Below, one piece after another: positions 26,746 to 35,591 of a stretch of DNA of 64,000 nt (position 1 is the stretch's first letter; each line of letters begins with the position of its first letter). This DNA is from Bacilli bacterium (lineage in GTDB: Bacteria; Bacillota_I; Bacilli_A; RFN20; CAG-826), in NCBI GenBank assembly GCA_022641095.1, contig JALCDB010000003.1, positions 62,001 through 126,000 on the forward strand, given 5' to 3'. The notes below the pieces were generated by a model. That model made no database searches. It had not been told where the DNA came from and saw nothing but the letters and a program-made list of their open reading frames with translations. Both the position numbers and the translations under genes were made by a program.

Positions 26746-28185
26746 ATGACACCGAAATTCGACACCACGGTCCAACAACTTAAGTACCGCGTCCTCAAGG
26801 AGGTCGCGAAAAGCTACTATGCCGGAACCCTCCAGGAAGACCTTCTTAGCATTCCGAAAATCATTTCCCCGGGCCCCAAACCCACGATGCGTTGCTGCAT
26901 CTATAAGGAGCGGGCCATCGCCGCCGAGCGCGTCAAACTCGCCATGGGCGGCGACAAAAGCAACCCCAATTTGCTGGAGATCATCGAGCCGGCTTGCGAT
27001 CAGTGCCCCATCGGCGGCATGGAAGTGACCGACGCCTGCCGCGGATGCTTGGCCCACCGTTGCGCCTCCGCTTGCCATATGAAAGCCATCTCTTTCGATT
27101 CCCATTTGCGGGCCCATATCGACAAGAGCAAATGCGTGAACTGCGGCCTGTGCCTCAAGGCCTGCCAGTTCGGGGCCATCGTGAACCACAAACGACCTTG
27201 CGAATCGGCTTGCAAGGTCAAGGCGATCCATGAGCGCGCGGATGGCATCAGCGAGATCGACGAAAGCAAATGCACCCGTTGCGGGGCATGCAGCTTCGCC
27301 TGCCCTTTCGGCGCCATCATGGACAAGAGCTTCATCCTGAAATGCATCGACATAAGCAAGGAAAACGAGCGCGGAACCGCAAATGCCTACATGATCGCGG
27401 CCCCTTCCGTTTCCTCGCAGTTCCATTACGCGAGCCTTGGCCAAGTCATCACCGGCATCAAGAGCCTCGGCTTCCACGCGGTCGTCGAGGCGGCCCTCGG
27501 GGCCGATATGGTGGCTTACGAAGAAGCGGGTGAGCTCGCCGAGCGCGGAAGACTCACGTCAAGCTGCTGCCCGGCTTTCGTCCGCTACGTCGAGCAAAGT
27601 TTCCCGGAGCTGAAGGGGAAAGTCAGCGATTGCCTCTCCCCGATGCAGGCCATCGCCCGTTTCATCAAGAAAGGCGACCCCAAGGCCAAGGTGGTTTTCG
27701 TCGGGCCCTGCATCGCCAAGAAAGGCGAGGTGGCCCGCGGAAAGGGTTTCTCCTATGTCGACTGCGTCATCACGTTCGAGGAGTTGCAGGCTCTTATCGA
27801 CGCCAGAGGGATCGATTTGCCCTCCCTTGCGGAATCGCCGCTTGACAACGCCTCTTATTTCGGGCGCATTTTCGCCCGGAGCGGCGGCCTGGGCGACGCG
27901 ATAAAGGAGGGCTTAAAGGAACTTGGCTCTTCCTTTGAGGCCAAGGTCCAAGCCGCTTCCGGACTCGACGGCTGCCGAACGGCTCTCAATCAGATGAAAA
28001 GCGGGTCGGCGTCCTTCAATTTCCTGGAGGGAATGGCGTGTCCCGGCGGATGCATCGGCGGCCCATGCTGCCTCACCCACGAGGTCAGAGACGCCGTTTC
28101 GGTCGACAAATATGGTCACGAGTCGAAGGAAACCACGATCGTTGGATCCCTTGATTCGATCATGGCGTTGCCACCTGAAAAATAG
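26746..28185 (+). CDS. Catalytic [FeFe]-hydrogenase, group B-like (HfsD-like)
   Basis: Produces H2 from reduced ferredoxin in the cytoplasm. The 479-residue protein has a Cys-rich N-terminal third with ferredoxin motifs (C130-C140 and C176-C186) and additional Cys groups, then the H-cluster domain with TSSCCPAF (C274, C275), GPCIAKKGE (C322) and EGMACPGGC (C432, C436). Length and N-terminal Cys pattern fit monomeric group B enzymes. AGGAGG precedes the ATG. The maturation genes hydE, hydF and hydG are not in the window and must lie elsewhere if the enzyme works. Confidence 0.92.
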   Translation: MTPKFDTTVQQLKYRVLKEVAKSYYAGTLQEDLLSIPKIISPGPKPTMRCCIYKERAIAAERVKLAMGGDKSNPNLLEIIEPACDQCPIGGMEVTDACRGCLAHRCASACHMKAISFDSHLRAHIDKSKCVNCGLCLKACQFGAIVNHKRPCESACKVKAIHERADGISEIDESKCTRCGACSFACPFGAIMDKSFILKCIDISKENERGTANAYMIAAPSVSSQFHYASLGQVITGIKSLGFHAVVEAALGADMVAYEEAGELAERGRLTSSCCPAFVRYVEQSFPELKGKVSDCLSPMQAIARFIKKGDPKAKVVFVGPCIAKKGEVARGKGFSYVDCVITFEELQALIDARGIDLPSLAESPLDNASYFGRIFARSGGLGDAIKEGLKELGSSFEAKVQAASGLDGCRTALNQMKSGSASFNFLEGMACPGGCIGGPCCLTHEVRDAVSVDKYGHESKETTIVGSLDSIMALPPEK

Positions 28186-28204
28186 AGGAGGGGATAAGCG
28201 AACG

Positions 28205-28232
28205 AAAAAAGCCGCGCGACCAAGGCGCGGCT
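28205..28232 (-). terminator. Terminator between hydrogenase and XRE genes
   Basis: A seven-base-pair GC stem (28211-28217 with 28225-28231) with TTTTTT following on the minus strand. It ends the XRE transcript; the plus side has only a loose TTTT, so it may be partly bidirectional. Confidence 0.75.
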
Positions 28233-28255
28233 GAACTGGTTTTAAGGAAGTGCCC

Positions 28256-28930
28256 TCACTCGTCGAAGGAAGAGACCTGAACGCTTGCCTCTTCGCTTGA
28301 GGAAGAGGAAACTTCTAGGCTTGAGGAAGCCGCGTCGGGCACATAAGCCCCTTTGGCGGCGCTTTCGATTCGGCGCATCCAAAAGGGCGAAGTGGCTCCG
28401 ACGATGATGGCGGCGATCGCCAAAGCCCCGATCGAGCCCCAAACGATTTTGCCACCGATTTTCGTTTTGGTGGCGGCCTTGGGGGCGAGGGTCGTGAAGT
28501 AGAGAGCCCCAGGAGTCAGGCCGAAATGCTTTAGGTAGGCGTCCACGACTTCCCAACTTGGGACCGAGACGCCCCGCTCATAGTTGGCGATGGAGCGCTT
28601 CGAAACCTTGATGATGAGGGCGAGGGCGTATTGGGACAAGCCTTCCTTCAGGCGAAGGTAGGAGATGTTTTCGGCGAACGTCAGGCCGTCGAAAGGCGGA
28701 ACGGGGTTCTTTTTGCCCGGTTTCCTTTCCATCGCGAAGAATTCGTCGATGGAAATATCGAGGGCGTTGCAAAGGGCGGGAACCAAGGCTCCGGCCGGTT
28801 GGGACAAGCCTTTCTCCATTTTGGAGATGGCCTGGACGCTGTAATTAATGCGCTTGCCAAGGTCGATTTGGCGTAAGCCCAATCCCTTTCGCCTCTCGGC
28901 GATGAACTGCCCTATGGTTCTATTTGTCAT
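28256..28930 (-). CDS. Membrane-anchored regulator with two XRE helix-turn-helix domains
   Basis: A 224-residue protein with two HTH-XRE domains in series (about residues 6-60 and 80-135, each with the LSQ/Q-x-x-S-x-x-E-R pattern), one membrane segment near 158-178 and a Ser/Glu-rich extracytoplasmic tail. Its arrangement suggests a DNA-binding protein tethered to the membrane, as in some cell-envelope or signal sensors. The ATG at 28930 lies seven bases after TATCAT (28938-28943, minus strand) with no Shine-Dalgarno sequence. A cre-like site sits in the promoter. Whether it acts on the adjacent hydrogenase operon is unknown. Confidence 0.8.
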   Translation of the reverse strand: MTNRTIGQFIAERRKGLGLRQIDLGKRINYSVQAISKMEKGLSQPAGALVPALCNALDISIDEFFAMERKPGKKNPVPPFDGLTFAENISYLRLKEGLSQYALALIIKVSKRSIANYERGVSVPSWEVVDAYLKHFGLTPGALYFTTLAPKAATKTKIGGKIVWGSIGALAIAAIIVGATSPFWMRRIESAAKGAYVPDAASSSLEVSSSSSEEASVQVSSFDE

Positions 28931-28950
28931 AAAAACAATGATACGACAAA

Positions 28951-28964
28951 GGAAAACGTTTGCA
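28951..28964. promoter_or_regulatory. cre-like site (CcpA) between XRE and isomerase genes
   Basis: GGAAAACGTTTGCA matches the cre consensus TGNAANCGNTNNCA at 13 of 14 positions on either strand. It overlaps the -35 region of the XRE gene and lies about 75 bases upstream of the isomerase promoter. No ccpA gene is in the window. Confidence 0.5.
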
Positions 28965-29040
28965 CGCAAAAGAGAAAAAATAGGCTAAAAAAGTGGAATC
29001 GATTGTTAAAAGGCCCATCGTGCCGAGTATTTCTAAAACG

Positions 29041-29070
29041 TTGCCCCCCCGTTCCCAGGATTGGTATAAT
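29041..29070 (+). promoter_or_regulatory. Promoter of the isomerase-like gene
   Basis: TTGCCC (29041-29046), 18 bases, TATAAT (29065-29070), with TG one base before the -10. The leader to the ATG at 29095 is about 18 bases. Confidence 0.65.
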
Positions 29071-29094
29071 CAAATCAAGGCAACGGAAACGGAT

Positions 29095-30285
29095 ATGGAC
29101 ATCGCACTGGTCACTTTGCGAAGCGCTCTTAGCGACGAGCGGCGGGCCTCCCTCGACAAGAGCAGCCACGCTTTCCTGCAGGCCATCGACCCCGAGAGCG
29201 AGTTCGTCTATCAGCGTCTGCGGGACGAGGCCTGTCCCCTTACCCTTTTTCTCATCGAAAGCGGAGGCAGCGAAGCCCCGTTTCTGAAAATCTACGAAAA
29301 CTACTCCCCGCCTTATTACCTATTGGCTCAAGGGGGCGACAACTCCTTGGCCTCGGCCCTTGAGATCCTTTCTTTTTTGCAAAGGAAGGGCATTAAGGGC
29401 GAAATCCTTTACGGCGACCCGCTTTCGATCAACGCCCGCATCAAGACGCTCTATCGGATCGGTGAGGCGCGGGCTTATCTAAGGAAGGCCCGCTATGGGC
29501 TTTTCGGCGAGCCGAGCGATTGGCTCATCGCTTCCGATGTTTCCTTTGGGGAAGCGCGACGGAAATTCGGCTGTTCGTTCGTTAACGTGCCTTTCGACGA
29601 ATTGAAGGAAGAGATCGACAGGCGGGAGTACGACGCCCCGGAATGGCATCCTGAGTTGGTGGAGAAAGCCGAGGGGAACCAGACCATCAAGGGGGCGTTG
29701 GGGATCTATGGGGCCATCAAACGGCTCGTAAGGAAATACGAGCTGACGGCCTTCTCGATCCGCTGCTTCGATTTGCTCGGGATTTACAGAAACACGCCCT
29801 GTTTGGCTCTTGCCCTTCTTAACGAAGAAGGCATCACCGCCGCCTGCGAAGGCGACGAAGCCTCTTTGCTTTCGATGGATATTTGTCGGGCCTTGACGGG
29901 CAGGGCTTCCTTCCAATGCAATCCTTCGTCCATGGATTTGCCGAACCGCACCATGGTTCTCGCCCACTGCACAGTTCCTTTTTCCATGGTGGGGAAATAC
30001 GAATTCATGAGCCACTTCGAGTCGAATCTTGGCGTGGGTATTCGGGGTCAGATGAAAGAAGGGCCCGTCACCGTCTTCAAAATCTCGCCGAATCTCGCCG
30101 ATTATCATCTGATCGAGGGCGAGATCGAAGCCAACCTCGCCCGCGAAGACCTTTGCCGCACGCAGATCCAAGTCAAGTTCGACGGGGACATTTCGGATTT
30201 CCTCTTCCATCCCTACGGCAACCACCTCATCGTTTCCTACGGCCGCTTTGCCTCCGACGTCGTGGAACTCCTCGATTCCTATTGA
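29095..30285 (+). CDS. L-fucose/L-arabinose isomerase-fold protein
   Basis: A 396-residue protein whose C-terminal half follows the fucose/arabinose isomerase superfamily: AIKRLVRKYELTAFSIRCFDLL, CLALALLNEEGITAACEGD, and late blocks with NRTMVLAHCTVPFSM and HFESNLGVGIRG. In family members the Glu/Asp near CLAL...EGD and a later His bind the metal. The substrate sugar is not deducible; proteins of this sort also include sulphosugar isomerases. It is a single-gene unit with its own promoter and a cre-like site upstream, which suits carbohydrate use. Confidence 0.7.
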   Translation: MDIALVTLRSALSDERRASLDKSSHAFLQAIDPESEFVYQRLRDEACPLTLFLIESGGSEAPFLKIYENYSPPYYLLAQGGDNSLASALEILSFLQRKGIKGEILYGDPLSINARIKTLYRIGEARAYLRKARYGLFGEPSDWLIASDVSFGEARRKFGCSFVNVPFDELKEEIDRREYDAPEWHPELVEKAEGNQTIKGALGIYGAIKRLVRKYELTAFSIRCFDLLGIYRNTPCLALALLNEEGITAACEGDEASLLSMDICRALTGRASFQCNPSSMDLPNRTMVLAHCTVPFSMVGKYEFMSHFESNLGVGIRGQMKEGPVTVFKISPNLADYHLIEGEIEANLAREDLCRTQIQVKFDGDISDFLFHPYGNHLIVSYGRFASDVVELLDSY

Positions 30286-30301
30286 TTGAATCCGCGAAAA
30301 A

Positions 30302-30326
30302 GCACCTCCCTTCAAGAGGCGCCTTC
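30302..30326 (-). terminator. Terminator of the Sel1-repeat gene
   Basis: Six of seven bases pair between 30302-30308 and 30316-30322, followed on the minus strand by TTTTT. It lies just past the stop at 30329. Confidence 0.6.
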
Positions 30327-30328
30327 TT

Positions 30329-31231
30329 TCACTTAGGGGCGCCTAAGGAGCGCCGCATATGCTCTTCGGCCTGAGCCCAGGTGTAACCGTCTTTGAAACA
30401 GGCCAAGTCGCTTTTGGCTTTTCGGCTTCCCTTGTCGGCAGCCAAACTCAACCAGTAATAAGCCGCCATCATGTCGCCGCCTTCTTTCATCAAAAGCTCG
30501 CCATAGGCCAAGCGGGCCGCGCGGTCGCCCGCGCAAGCGCCCGCCCTCAGGTGAACGATCGCCCTTTCGCGATGGGGCTCTTCGCGGTTGAGGCAGAGAA
30601 TCCCCAACCAGTATTCGGCGTGAGGATCGCCTTTCGCGGCGGCTTCGTGAAAGAGGCCGCGGGCTTTTTCGCGGTCAGGCGGGACCCCGATCCCTCGTTC
30701 ACGGCACTCAGCCATTTTCGTCAAGGCGCGGACATCGCCTTGGGAAGCGCCCTTCTCCAAATAAGCGAAAGCCCGGGCTTCGTTTTTCTCCGTTCCGATG
30801 CCATAGAGGCAAAAATAAGCGGCCACGCGATTCGCTTGGCGGCATCCGGCCCCGATGGAGCGGACGATCCACCGAAAGGCCTTTTTGAAGTCCTTGCGGC
30901 ACCCGCGCCCCCGGAAATAAAGGAGCGACAGGTTCATCATCGCGTTTCCGTCCCCTTCGTGGGCGGACATAACAAAATAATGGAAGGCCTTTCGATCATC
31001 GCTCAGGGTCCCAAGGCCGCGAAGGCACATATAACCCAAAGGGTTGAGGGCTTCCTTCATCCCGTGTTTGGCGGCCCGTTCGATCCAATAGAAGGCTTGC
31101 CCATATATCTTCGCTTTATAGAGGGCGTCCCCGACCGCCCATTCCGCCGAGGGGAAACCCATCGTCGCGGCCTTGACGAGGGCGGGATCCACGACGGAGG
31201 CATCGGTTTCGAAAGGAACGGCTTCTTCCAT
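30329..31231 (-). CDS. Sel1-repeat protein
   Basis: A 300-residue cytoplasmic protein built of about seven Sel1-like helical repeats of 36 residues (for example LNPLGYMCLRGLGTLSDDRKAFHYF and YFCLYGIGTEKNEARAFAYLEKGA). These solenoids bind other proteins; the partner is unknown. The ATG at 31231 has no Shine-Dalgarno sequence; TAGAAT on the minus strand ends ten bases upstream. A second Sel1 protein, with a zinc finger, lies at 62171. Confidence 0.85.
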   Translation of the reverse strand: MEEAVPFETDASVVDPALVKAATMGFPSAEWAVGDALYKAKIYGQAFYWIERAAKHGMKEALNPLGYMCLRGLGTLSDDRKAFHYFVMSAHEGDGNAMMNLSLLYFRGRGCRKDFKKAFRWIVRSIGAGCRQANRVAAYFCLYGIGTEKNEARAFAYLEKGASQGDVRALTKMAECRERGIGVPPDREKARGLFHEAAAKGDPHAEYWLGILCLNREEPHRERAIVHLRAGACAGDRAARLAYGELLMKEGGDMMAAYYWLSLAADKGSRKAKSDLACFKDGYTWAQAEEHMRRSLGAPK

Positions 31232-31279
31232 GGCTGCCGCTATTCTACGTCTTTTGCCTTCGCCGATAAACAAAACGAA

Positions 31280-31303
31280 GAAGGGGCCTTTCCCGTCCCC
31301 TTC
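31280..31303 (-). terminator. Terminator of the uracil/xanthine permease gene
   Basis: A seven-base-pair stem, GAAGGGG (31280-31286) with CCCCTTC (31297-31303), followed on the minus strand by TTCGTTTTG. It separates the permease from the Sel1 gene downstream. Confidence 0.6.
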
Positions 31304-31315
31304 ATAAGAGAAAGC

Positions 31316-32821
31316 TCATTTTCCATCGGAGCCTTCCGCCTTTTTGCGGTGGAAGAGACGGACGCTCATGGTATCGGGCAGGACCCAGCTCAGGACGAAA
31401 CCGATGAGGAACATCATGATGACATTGTTCTGAAAAACCCCGCCAAGATAGGGGTCGATGGCCCCCATCGCGTCGATGAAGTCGCCAGCGACGGACATGC
31501 CGAAGCCAAGGCAAAGGGCGATCGAGATGATCATGATGTTTTTGTCGCTCCAGCCGGCTTCTCCGCACATTTTCATGCCAATCACGCCGATCGAGCCGAA
31601 AAGGATGACCATCGTGCCGCCGATGACGCAATTGGGGATAGTGTAGATAACCGCCGCGATGGGCGGGAAAAAGGAAGCCAAGACGAGGAAGCAACCGCCG
31701 ATGAAAACCGTGAAGCGGTTCACGACTTTGGTTTGGGCGACAAGACCGACGTTTTGCGAGAAAGTCGTGAGGGGGAAACTCCCGAACATCGCCCCCAACC
31801 CCGAATTGAGGCCGTCGAAGACCAATGTGCCCGTGACTTCGCGGGTCGTGATTTTTCGCCCGAGGCCCATTTCGGCGATGGAGGAACTGTCGCCGATCGA
31901 CTCGACGGTTGAAGCGATGAAGCAAAGGCTCGTCATGATCGTGGGAACCCACTCGAAGTGAGCGAAGACCAGGGATGGGTCGACGAATCGCGGGACCCCG
32001 ATCCAGCCGTTAGCCCCCACTCCGCCGATGGAGGAGAGGGTCGAGAAATCGACGAAACCCGGAACCCCGATGCTGATGAGGCAACTCAGGACATAGCCGA
32101 AGACGATGCCGAACATGATGTTGAGGTTCTTGTAGACGCCCGGGACGAAAACGTTCCAGCACAAGGCGGATAGAAGCGAGCCGAAAGCGACGATGAGATA
32201 AAGATAATAAGGCGCTCCGCCGGTGGCGCCGCCGTTAGCGGCCATGTGGCTCAGCAAATCGCTCCCCCCGAAGAAATCGGTCGCGCCCGAACTGAGGAGG
32301 GAAAGCCCGATGCCGAGGACGACGATTCCGGGAACGATCGGTTTGATGAGCCGGCCCCAAAACTTATAGAAGAGGCTGTATACGGCCACGAAAAGGCCGC
32401 CGATGAATGAGGAGCAGACGATGGTGTAATAGGCGTCGATGCCATTCCCGCCCGATCGCATGAGGGATGCCCCGATGACGCAGAAAATGGGGACGAAGGT
32501 GAAACTGGTGCCGATGACCATCGGAAGGCGGCTGCCGATCAAAAGTTGGATCAAAGTTCCGAAACCGGCGACGAGGAGGGCGGCCATGAGGGCGCTTTGG
32601 GCCTCCGGGCTTTGCGTGATGCCAAGGCTACTGAAGACGATAAGGAACGGCGTGACGTTGGCCGCGAACATCGTGAAGACGTGCTGAAGTCCGAAGGGTA
32701 TGGCTCTTCGAAGCGGGACCCTTCCGTTGAGCCGATAGACGTTTTCGGGGTCGCTTGGCCCGGCGAACATAGCTTTGATGGAAGAGCCAAGGTCCGCGAA
32801 GAATGATTTTTTTCCGCTCAT
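31316..32821 (-). CDS. Uracil/xanthine permease, NCS2 family
   Basis: A 501-residue nucleobase:proton symporter with about fourteen membrane segments. The start of the domain, GLQHVFTMFAANVTPFLIV, is the standard NCS2 opening, and a mid-protein Q/E-G-x-x-S/T region is present as ASTVESIGDSSSIAEMGLG (the uracil/xanthine permease substrate-site segment). It differs from the AzgA-type permease at 14556, so the cell has two nucleobase importers here. The ATG at 32821 has AAAGGA eight bases upstream and a clear promoter. Confidence 0.88.
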   Translation of the reverse strand: MSGKKSFFADLGSSIKAMFAGPSDPENVYRLNGRVPLRRAIPFGLQHVFTMFAANVTPFLIVFSSLGITQSPEAQSALMAALLVAGFGTLIQLLIGSRLPMVIGTSFTFVPIFCVIGASLMRSGGNGIDAYYTIVCSSFIGGLFVAVYSLFYKFWGRLIKPIVPGIVVLGIGLSLLSSGATDFFGGSDLLSHMAANGGATGGAPYYLYLIVAFGSLLSALCWNVFVPGVYKNLNIMFGIVFGYVLSCLISIGVPGFVDFSTLSSIGGVGANGWIGVPRFVDPSLVFAHFEWVPTIMTSLCFIASTVESIGDSSSIAEMGLGRKITTREVTGTLVFDGLNSGLGAMFGSFPLTTFSQNVGLVAQTKVVNRFTVFIGGCFLVLASFFPPIAAVIYTIPNCVIGGTMVILFGSIGVIGMKMCGEAGWSDKNIMIISIALCLGFGMSVAGDFIDAMGAIDPYLGGVFQNNVIMMFLIGFVLSWVLPDTMSVRLFHRKKAEGSDGK

Positions 32822-32849
32822 GGGGAGAGTCCTTTCTCTGAAGCCAAAT

Positions 32850-32878
32850 ATCCTAACTTTCATATAGGCGATAGTCAA
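32850..32878 (-). promoter_or_regulatory. Promoter of the uracil/xanthine permease gene
   Basis: On the minus strand TTGACT (32873-32878), a 17-base spacer and TAGGAT (32850-32855). The leader is about 25 bases, too short for a PyrR or purine riboswitch. Confidence 0.7.
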
Positions 32879-33050
32879 AGCATTTCAATGATGCTCGGCG
32901 CCGTGGGCGCGCTTTTGTTTTCTCAGTCTTTTTGGCGAGTTCGCGAATCGAGCCCCGGTGGTTGTCTTTTCGGGCGTCCACGAAAACCTTTGCGACGTTG
33001 TCTTTCGCTTCTTCTGGCGGGGATTTTCATTCATGCGAACCGCTTGCCGC

Positions 33051-33086
33051 GCGAGAAAGCGATGACAAAATAATCGCGCTTCTCGC
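33051..33086. repeat. Inverted repeat between permease and epimerase genes
   Basis: GCGAGAA-A-GCG pairs with CGC-TTCTCGC to give about ten base pairs with a single bulged A and a loop of about 15 bases. No U-run follows on either strand and no gene reads into it, so it is not a normal terminator; an operator is possible. The rest of the 32879-33134 gap shows only the epimerase promoter region (a TATGAT near 33094). Confidence 0.45.
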
Positions 33087-33134
33087 TTGATTTTATGATA
33101 ATGTAGGTTACATTCGTAGCAAAGGGCATTTTGC

Positions 33135-34701
33135 ATGTCAATTATCATTTCGTTGACGGGCGCGAGCGGCGCCATGGGCGGAGAGGCCCTCGATCAACTG
33201 CTCGATCTGAAAGCCGATATTCGAATTCGGCTCTTCCAATGGGAGAAAGACAAAAAGAAGACATCGTTCTTTCGCAAGGGGCTTAGGAAAGGGCGCGGCC
33301 GCGTCGAAATCGTCAAAGGCGATCTGGCGCGGTACGAGGATTGCCTGCGTTTCGTCGATGGGGCCGATTACGTGCTTCATTGCGCGGCTCTTATCCCTCC
33401 GCGGAGCGATCACAACGAGAAACTCGCCTATGAGTGCGATTACCTCGCGAGCAAAAACCTCGTGGACGCGATCAACGCCTCCCCTAACCGTGAGCGCATC
33501 AAGTTCGTTTACATCGGGACCGTGGCGGAGTATGGCAATCGCAATCGCAAGACCTTGTGGGGTCGGGTCGGCGATCCGATGATAAGCAGCGATTACGATT
33601 GCTATTCAATGAATAAAATAAGGGCCGAACGTTATCTTTTTGAGCACCGACCCGCCAACTTCGTTTCGTTGCGTCAGACAGCGATCGCCCATAAATACCT
33701 TTTCGTGAACAATATGTCGGACGGGCTTATGTTCCACACTTCTTGGAACGGTCCTTTGGAATGGGTGAGCGACCGCGATTCCGGTCGTTTGCTGACCCAT
33801 TTGGTCGCCTATGACATGCAGGGCCGCCTCAAAGGTTTCTGGAATAAAATCTATAACATCGGCGGCGGCCGTTCGTGCCGGGCGACCGGTTTCGAGTCGA
33901 TGAGCCAAGGCTTCGCCCTCATGGGACGCTCCGCCAAGGACTTCTTCTCGCCGGAATGGAACATCACTCGCAATTTCCACGGCTGCTATTTCCTCGATGG
34001 GGACAAACTGGAGTCGATCCTTCATTTTCGGCGGGATAGCCTCGCCGATTTCTGGGCGCGGATGGGCAAGAAGCATTGGTATTTGAAATTGGCGAGAATC
34101 GTGCCTCCGGCTCTTATTAAGAGCCTAGTGTTCAAACCGCTTCTCAAAAATGAGAACGCCCCGATGCATTGGGTCGATAGCGGTTGCGAGGGCCATGTCA
34201 AAGCGTTCTTCGGCGGGCGCGAGGCTTTCGCCAAGATTCCGCGGAGTTGGGACAAATTCAACCTTTATTGCGAGGGCCATGACGAAAGCGGAAAACCATT
34301 TGACAACGAGGCCAGCAAGGATCTCGCTTGGGCGAAAAAGAACCACATGGCTCTCGACCACGGCTATGAGGAAAGCAAGCCCGTCGGCTCGCTGACTATC
34401 GAGGACATGAGGCAAGCCGCCGCCTTTCGGGGCGGGGAATGCCTCAGCGATTCGATGGAGAAGGGGGACCTTTGGACCAAACTGAAATGGCGGTGCGCCG
34501 AGGGGCACGAGTTCCTGATGAGCCCCCTTCGCGTTGCTCTTCGGGGGCTATTGGTGCCCCGATTGTGAACAGCCAAAGCCGTGGGCGACTGGAAAACTCG
34601 CCGCCCATTCGCCGTTTTTCGGTCAGGTCTATTTCGCCGATCATGGCGCGAACGAAGTCGGAGACACGTATCCTCTTGGCGGCAAAGAGGGCAGGGATTG
34701 A
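33135..34701 (+). pseudogene. NAD-dependent epimerase with C-terminal zinc-ribbon domain, frameshifted
   Basis: A short-chain dehydrogenase/epimerase: GASGAMGG near residue 9 is the NAD-binding loop and YSMNK the catalytic Tyr-Lys pair. As sequenced, the frame ends at 34568 (477 residues). The end, WRCAEGHEF, is half of a treble-clef zinc ribbon. Removing one C from the C5 run at 34523-34527 continues it as FALLFGGYWCPDCEQ, restoring the second Cys pair, and the frame then runs to 34701, where TGATG overlaps the start of the next gene. The intact protein would be about 521 residues. The shift may be a sequencing error, phase variation or real damage. AAAGGG precedes the ATG. Confidence 0.8.
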
Positions 34702-35591
34702 TGAAAGTTTGCCTGTATTTCTTCTCAGGGACCGGCAACACCGAAAAGATCGCCCTTTGCCTCAAGAGAGCCTTCGGCGAAGATACCGTCGTCTATAAGA
34801 TGGTCTATCCGTTTGCCGCCTATCCTAATCCGAACGATTTTGACCTCATAGGGGTTGGCTATCCGATTCACGCTTTCAACGCCCCCAAGGTTGTGAATGA
34901 TTTCTATAAGCGCTTCCCAAAGGCCGATAAACCGAAGGAATACTTCATTTTTAAGACCTCGGGTGAGCCGCTCCGCTTTAATGATTTCTCGTCGCGGGAA
35001 CTTATCCGCAGCCTGAAGAAAAAAGGTTATGCCTGCATCCAGGAATTCCATTACATCATGCCTTATAACATGGTCTTCCGCCATAGTGACTCCATGGCCA
35101 AGAAGATGTGGATTTACGCCCAAAAGATGGTGGATTTGAATGTTCGCAAAATCCTTTCTGGAAAAGTGAGAACGCTGCGTTTCCGGCCTTTTCAGGGTTG
35201 GTATACCGTTCCGTTCCGGGTCGAGTGGCCTTTCGCCTCAGCCAACGGCCGCTTCTTCAAAGTCGAGGAGGGCAAGTGCGTCCATTGCCTCCGTTGCGTC
35301 CGTTCCTGCCCCCTCAAGAACATCGAATTGAAAGATGGGAAAATAACCTTTGGCAACCGCTGCGCTTTATGCATGGATTGCTCTTTTTCCTGCCCCCAAA
35401 AAGCGATCGTTCCCGGAGTGTTTGCCGGCAAGTGGCTCATCAACGGCCAATATCGCCTGGAGCAACTCGAGAAAGATGGGGCCATCCCCATCCCTTCGAA
35501 GAGCCACGAGGCCCATTTCAACAAAGCCTACGACCGCTATTTCGCGGAATGCGACGAGGCGTTGCGCGCTTTTCCGCCCCAAAACCCGTAA
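34701..35591 (+). CDS. EFR1-type flavodoxin/ferredoxin protein
   Basis: A 296-residue electron carrier that joins an N-terminal flavodoxin domain (FMN phosphate loop FFSGTGNTEK at about 7-16) to a C-terminal ferredoxin domain with two 4Fe-4S motifs (KCVHCLRC and RCALCMDC). It matches the EFR1 family common in gut anaerobes. The start overlaps the restored end of the epimerase frame, which supports both the start and the frameshift correction. Its redox partner may be the epimerase or the OYE-type enzyme downstream. Confidence 0.88.
   Translation: MKVCLYFFSGTGNTEKIALCLKRAFGEDTVVYKMVYPFAAYPNPNDFDLIGVGYPIHAFNAPKVVNDFYKRFPKADKPKEYFIFKTSGEPLRFNDFSSRELIRSLKKKGYACIQEFHYIMPYNMVFRHSDSMAKKMWIYAQKMVDLNVRKILSGKVRTLRFRPFQGWYTVPFRVEWPFASANGRFFKVEEGKCVHCLRCVRSCPLKNIELKDGKITFGNRCALCMDCSFSCPQKAIVPGVFAGKWLINGQYRLEQLEKDGAIPIPSKSHEAHFNKAYDRYFAECDEALRAFPPQNP

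Noticed and set aside
32885-33175. A 96-codon minus-strand frame rich in Lys, Arg and Thr
   Set aside because: It overlaps the epimerase start and the permease promoter region, has no start signal, and matches nothing recognisable; the very basic composition is what the reverse of this DNA would give.
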